NCBI GenBank assembly: GCA_934526185.1 | Contig: CAKTAA010000004.1 | Coordinates: forward strand, 1 to 61,493 | Direction of reading: 5' to 3' | Length of the DNA: 61,493 nucleotides | Source of the DNA: an uncultured Eubacteriales bacterium | Lineage (GTDB): Bacteria; Bacillota; Clostridia; Oscillospirales; CAG-272 | Part shown: positions 58,169 through 61,493 of the stretch, one piece after another | Layout of the letters: each line of letters starts with the position of its first letter | Numbering within the stretch: position 1 is the first letter of the stretch | Notes under the pieces: generated by a model | Told to the model about the DNA's origin: nothing | Database searches by the model: none | What the model saw: the letters and a program-made list of their open reading frames with translations, nothing else | Position numbers and translations under genes: made by a program

Positions 58169-58735
58169 TTGCCTTCTGCAATGATACATTTAACCGCGGC
58201 CAATGCTTACTGTCCCGATGCGCCAGTTGAATTTTTTATCGGAAATCTGGCGCCGGACTGTATAGACGAATGGAAGAAAAAGGATCATCTGCACCTGAGA
58301 GACAGACCGGAGCGGGCTGAGGCGCTGCGTGCTTATGCCGGCGGACTCGATTTGGAAAACCCGTATCTCAAGGGCATTGTCCTGCATTTGTATCTGGATT
58401 TTTTGTGGGATGAAACGCCCATGCGGCTTCATAAGGAGCAGTATACAGGCGAAAACTGGGTTGCGGACTACAGAAGTGAAATCGCGCGGACCAGCGCGTG
58501 CTTGTATCATCGGCTTCCCTGGAGCAAGAAGATTTGGAAAGAAATGGAAGAATGTCCTCAACATAAATATGCCTCGCATCCTGCTTATCCTGCTTATCTG
58601 ATAAGAGATCTGATTCATCGGAACGGTATTTTCCACAGGGAAACATTCTGCCGGCCGTCTGAGATATTTTCTTCCGATTTTTCTCAGCGGTTTGCGGAAG
58701 ATGCGGCACGGTCATTCGACGCTTTTTTCTCCTGA
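58169..58735 (+). CDS. Zinc-dependent phospholipase C-like domain protein
   Basis: 188 residues from the TTG at 58169 (LPSAMIHLTAANAY); GGAG nine bases upstream fits this start, and leaves no room for the ATG at 58160. The family pattern is PSAMIHL, FFIGNLAPDC, HLHLRD and LKGIVLHLYLDFLWDE, with His and Asp residues that would bind zinc. It has no signal peptide, unlike secreted phospholipases, so it belongs to the widespread cytoplasmic group of unknown substrate. Confidence 0.75.
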   Translation: MPSAMIHLTAANAYCPDAPVEFFIGNLAPDCIDEWKKKDHLHLRDRPERAEALRAYAGGLDLENPYLKGIVLHLYLDFLWDETPMRLHKEQYTGENWVADYRSEIARTSACLYHRLPWSKKIWKEMEECPQHKYASHPAYPAYLIRDLIHRNGIFHRETFCRPSEIFSSDFSQRFAEDAARSFDAFFS

Positions 58736-59086
58736 TTCACGTGTCACAGCAATACGGATAGCTGCTGAAAAGAGGAGTTAGAATAAATATACTGATAACA
58801 GGCGGAACTGTTCCTGCAAGCAGTTTTGCGGCAGAATACTTTGATCAGATTAAGATAAAACCGCTGACAGCTTTTGTCGACGCAAATTCCAAATAGCTGT
58901 GTGCAGATAAGCTCCCGCCTTTCGTGAGATGGTTTTCGTTTGCTGAATGACGGGCTTTCAGCTCCTATTGATACCGTTTCAATCTCGAAACAGGCGCAAT
59001 TTATACGGGTGAGCACCTACCGGCAGTAAGGCTGTTCTTGCTGCCGTTTTTTATGTTTCCGTAAGCCAAATGAAAGGAATATAAAA
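58736..59086. other. Intergenic region and leader of the EamA-like gene
   Basis: About 350 bp without a gene. The last 70 bases contain a terminator-type hairpin (listed separately). I found no conserved riboswitch core and no clear promoter. Confidence 0.45.
59021..59052 (+). terminator. Terminator-type hairpin just before the EamA-like gene
   Basis: Stem CGGCAG-AAG (59021-59030) with CTT-CTGCCG (59037-59046), one T and one G unpaired, then TTTTTT (59047-59052). It ends 34 bases before the ATG of the transporter gene, a position typical of attenuators, but could simply end the transcript from upstream. Confidence 0.8.
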
Positions 59087-59512
59087 ATGATGAATCTGTA
59101 TTGGCCGATCGCACTTATTGTTCTGTCCAACGTTTTTTATCACATATGCTCCAAATCCACGCCGGCGGACATCAATCCGTTTGCGTCGCTTACGGTGACT
59201 TATATTGTCGGAGCTCTTGCGTCCGCGGTTCTGTATTTTGCATTGAACAGGGGCGGCAGCCTGCTGCGGGAATATCATAGCCTGAACTGGAGCAGCATTG
59301 TTCTGGGACTGACAATTGTCGGTCTGGAAGCTGGTTCTGTTTATATGTATAAGGCCGGATGGAATATCAGCACTGGACAGCTTGTGTACAGCTCGATCCT
59401 TGCCGTTGTTCTTATCGCCGTAGGATACTTCTTTTATCACGAACAAATTACAGCAAGCAAAATCGCCGGTATACTGATTTGCCTGGTTGGGCTGTATTTT
59501 ATCAATAAATAG
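59087..59512 (+). CDS. Half-size EamA/DMT superfamily membrane protein
   Basis: 141 residues with four to five predicted helices: YWPIALIVLSNVFYHI, ASLTVTYIVGALASAVLYF, WSSIVLGLTIVGLEAGSVYM, QLVYSSILAVVLIAVGYFFY and IAGILICLVGLYFI. This is one repeat of the EamA (drug/metabolite transporter) fold, so it must dimerise. The charged sequence YHEQITASKIAG before the last helix is the usual EamA signature. Substrate unknown. AAAGGAA lies seven bases before the ATG. A strong terminator follows. Confidence 0.82.
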   Translation: MMNLYWPIALIVLSNVFYHICSKSTPADINPFASLTVTYIVGALASAVLYFALNRGGSLLREYHSLNWSSIVLGLTIVGLEAGSVYMYKAGWNISTGQLVYSSILAVVLIAVGYFFYHEQITASKIAGILICLVGLYFINK

Positions 59513-59588
59513 CCGGGACGGCGGCGGGTGAGCTGTTTCCCGCGCCCTATTGCATCATTTTTATCAGAATAAAAGCCGTTCAGCGTAA

Positions 59589-59628
59589 AAAGCCGGAAAC
59601 CGCATTCGCGGTTTCCGGCTTTATTTTG
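59589..59628 (+). terminator. Terminator after the EamA-like gene
   Basis: 15-bp perfect stem (59589-59603 / 59608-59622), loop ATTC, then ATTTT. Probably works in both directions and could also stop the minus-strand cyclase transcript. Confidence 0.95.
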
Positions 59629-59710
59629 CTGGGTACAAGACGAAAATATTTCAGAGAACAGAGTTACGCGCTCAAGATCTTACGGGAACAGCTCCCTGCA
59701 GCTTTCCATT

Positions 59711-60286
59711 TCAAAAGAACAGAACGGCGCGGCAGGGAGCTGCGTCCACATCCTCTATTTTCAGAGGCAGGGCGGAAAGCAGATAAATGCCCGGAGCCGC
59801 ATGGCGCAGCTCCAGTCCCTCAAGGATGGCAATACCCGCGCCGAGCAGGGTGCGGTGAACCTCGTACTCCTCGTCGCCGGCTGAAATGGAGACACCTTCG
59901 GTGCCAATTAGAATAATTTTTGATTTGACAAGCTCTCTTGCTCCCTCGGCAGTAATACAGCAGCAGCCCTTTAGCAGCATTCTTTTCGATTTTCTTTCCG
60001 ACAGGATTTTCCGTACCTCCGCAGCGCCGATATTCCCGGAGGCTTCTGCGACAGCGGCCCTACCGATATAGACAGACAGCGGAAGCTCTGCAGCGGTCAG
60101 CCCCCGTGTATCCGTATGAAGCGGTGCGTCAATATGTGTGCCGTTGTGCAGGCAAAAGGACATATCGGTGATATTATAGGAGGGTTCCGCCTCTGTGATT
60201 TCGGAAACCCGCCTCAGTTTTGGTGCACTGTCACCGGGATAGATGCGGCAGCCTGGGTAGGATTGGGAGATATCAATAATCTGCAT
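59711..60286 (-). CDS. Cyclase-family (kynurenine-formamidase-like) hydrolase
   Basis: 191 residues. The metal-binding signature HNGTHIDAPLH lies near residue 47, preceded by DISQSYPGCRIYPGD, and followed by IGTEGVSI and the C-terminal GLELRHAAPGIYLLSALPLKI. The family hydrolyses amides such as N-formylkynurenine or acts on polyketide-like substrates; the substrate is unknown here. AAGGAG lies six bases before the ATG. It is 81 bp downstream of metA. Confidence 0.85.
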   Translation of the reverse strand: MQIIDISQSYPGCRIYPGDSAPKLRRVSEITEAEPSYNITDMSFCLHNGTHIDAPLHTDTRGLTAAELPLSVYIGRAAVAEASGNIGAAEVRKILSERKSKRMLLKGCCCITAEGARELVKSKIILIGTEGVSISAGDEEYEVHRTLLGAGIAILEGLELRHAAPGIYLLSALPLKIEDVDAAPCRAVLFF

Positions 60287-60367
60287 ACCGGCTCCTTCTT
60301 TTGCACTGTACGGTATACGGCTTTTTTCGCAGATGCCATGATGAGGCCGGCATTGCTGCTTTCCGTG

Positions 60368-61285
60368 TCAGTGAATGTCCTCCAGACGGTAGGGCGTCTG
60401 CTGATAGACAAAGTAATTCAGCCAATTTGAAAACAGAAGATGCGCGTGTCCCCTCCAGATATTATAAGGCCGTTTGCCCGGATCGTTGTTCGGAAAATAA
60501 TTGACGGGGAGATCAGGATTCAGCCCCTTATCCAAGTCGCGGAAATATTCGTTTGCCAGTGTGTCAAAATCATATTCCGCGTGACCGGTTATGAAAAACA
60601 TGCGCCTGTCACGCGCGGCAATAATATAGGGGCCCGCTTCCTCCGATTCCGCCAGAAGCTCAAGGGACGGGTGCTCCAAGATTTCGTCGCGGGATGAGCC
60701 GGTGTACCTTGAATGCGGCGCATAAAAATACTCGTCAAACCCCCGCAGAATGGGGTGGCGCTGATTTAAAGCGGTGTGACGGTAGACGCCGGACAGCTTT
60801 TTTTCAAGCGGCCGTTTCTGAACGCCGTAATGATAAAACAGCCCGGCCTGCGCTGCCCAGCAGATGTGAAAGGTGGAAAATACATGTGTTTTTGACCATT
60901 CCATGACCTGGCACAATTCCGGCCAGTAGTCGATTTCCGCAAAATCCAGATTTTCCACCGGCGCTCCTGTGATGATCAGCCCGTCATATTTTTCATCCTG
61001 TATATCGGAAAAGCTCATATAGAATGCCGTCATATGGGAAAGGGGCGTGTGTTTTGACACATGTGTTTCCGTTTGCAGAAGCGTCAGCTCTACCTGCAGG
61101 GAACTGTTGGAAAGCAGCCGGATAAGCTGCGTTTCCGTTGAAATTTTTGTCGGCATCAGATTTAGAACGGCAATTTTCAGAGGACGGATGTCCTGATGGA
61201 GGGCTCGGAATTCGTTCATAACAAATATGTTTTCCTGTTCGAGAATGCTGTTGGCCGGAAGTCCCTCGGGAATTTTAATAGGCAT
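60368..61285 (-). CDS. metA: Homoserine O-acyltransferase MetA
   Basis: 305 residues from the ATG at 61285 (MPIKIPEGLPA), with AAGGAGG upstream. It acylates homoserine, the first committed step to methionine. Present are LNLMPTKISTETQLIRLL, LIITGAPVENLDF, the catalytic cysteine in FHICWAAQAGLFYHYGV and the His/Glu of FITGHAEYDF. Whether the acyl donor is succinyl- or acetyl-CoA depends on a residue near the active site; I cannot settle it, though most Firmicutes MetA use acetyl-CoA. No SAM riboswitch is visible upstream. Confidence 0.96.
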   Translation of the reverse strand: MPIKIPEGLPANSILEQENIFVMNEFRALHQDIRPLKIAVLNLMPTKISTETQLIRLLSNSSLQVELTLLQTETHVSKHTPLSHMTAFYMSFSDIQDEKYDGLIITGAPVENLDFAEIDYWPELCQVMEWSKTHVFSTFHICWAAQAGLFYHYGVQKRPLEKKLSGVYRHTALNQRHPILRGFDEYFYAPHSRYTGSSRDEILEHPSLELLAESEEAGPYIIAARDRRMFFITGHAEYDFDTLANEYFRDLDKGLNPDLPVNYFPNNDPGKRPYNIWRGHAHLLFSNWLNYFVYQQTPYRLEDIH

Positions 61286-61362
61286 ACTGGGCCTCCTTGC
61301 TGTTAATAATGAAGAGATGCATGAAATAAGGGTTCCGTTTTTGAAGTGCCGGAGAATATGGG

Positions 61363-61404
61363 AAACGCCTCCGCTGCCTGTTGAAACAGCAGCGGGGCGT
61401 TTTT
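61363..61404. terminator. Hairpin upstream of metA
   Basis: AAACGCC (61363-61369) and CCGCTGC (61371-61377) pair with GCAGCGG (61389-61395) and GGCGTTT (61396-61402): 14 bp with one bulge. The plus strand continues TTTTC, the minus strand TTTCCC. Either the end of a plus-strand transcript or an attenuator in the metA leader. Confidence 0.6.
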
Positions 61405-61493
61405 CTGTGGTTGATTTCGGAACCGCCGGTTTTGCCGTTCGGAGACGGTATAGGAGGATCTGTTTCAAATTTTCGGCTGCTGCGTTCTGCCGG

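Overview
The window looks like chromosome of an anaerobic, endospore-forming member of the Clostridia (Bacillota), probably a gut Oscillospirales-type organism. The evidence is a Clostridia-style gene set (mfd next to a PrsA-like lipoprotein, mutS2-recO, rpmG-secE-nusG-rplK-rplA), spore genes (spoVT, cotJABC), an electron-bifurcating-type [FeFe]-hydrogenase operon, consensus sigma-A promoters and Shine-Dalgarno sites, and roughly balanced base composition. The genus assignment is inference; there is no rRNA in the window.

Layout. 0-14 kb is almost all minus strand: a partial foldase lipoprotein, mfd, pth, a pentapeptide-repeat protein, a PHP phosphoesterase, a MATE exporter, an HI0933-type flavoprotein overlapping an RpiR regulator, purD and an archaeal/fungal-type asd. 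14-23.5 kb runs plus: a long structured leader and rlmB, a large membrane protein that looks like a catalytically dead P-type ATPase, a frameshifted dcd, rpsO, a decayed DUF2809 gene and pnp. 23.6-28.3 kb is minus (VOC protein, PPTase, mutS2, recO), with acpP diverging at 28.55 kb. 29.4-33.1 kb is minus: acyl-ACP thioesterase, fba, spoVT and a Sel1-repeat protein.

33.1-35.0 kb holds no convincing protein gene and is the most unusual part. It carries four related small-RNA units, three of them with their own promoter and terminator, a six-unit palindrome array with a 61-68 bp period, and a four-unit tandem repeat with a 46-48 bp period. It lies directly beyond the terminator of rpmG-secE-nusG-rplK-rplA (35.1-37.7 kb), where rplJ-rplL usually follow. 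Then come asnA and the divergent cotJABC spore-coat operon (38-40.8 kb), an AT-rich orphan gene (41.0-41.7 kb), and the hydrogenase operon transcribed from 47.4 to 42.0 kb (NuoE-like, HATPase, thioredoxin-like ferredoxin, NuoF-like, [FeFe] catalytic subunit).

47.8-57.5 kb is minus: a DUF5131 protein, a PHP domain fused to a cysteine-synthase-like domain that has lost its catalytic lysine, a GH36-type alpha-galactosidase, obgE, ligA and ddl. 57.8-61.5 kb has a hairpin-rich promoter-bearing element, a zinc-phospholipase-C-like protein, a half-size EamA transporter behind a terminator-type hairpin, a cyclase-family hydrolase and metA.

Most protein genes are housekeeping: translation, DNA repair, purine, lysine/methionine and cell-wall precursors, spore formation and hydrogen metabolism. 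The points most worth following are the small-RNA/palindrome region, the two degenerate-enzyme proteins, and the two neighbouring broken genes at 19.2-21.0 kb.
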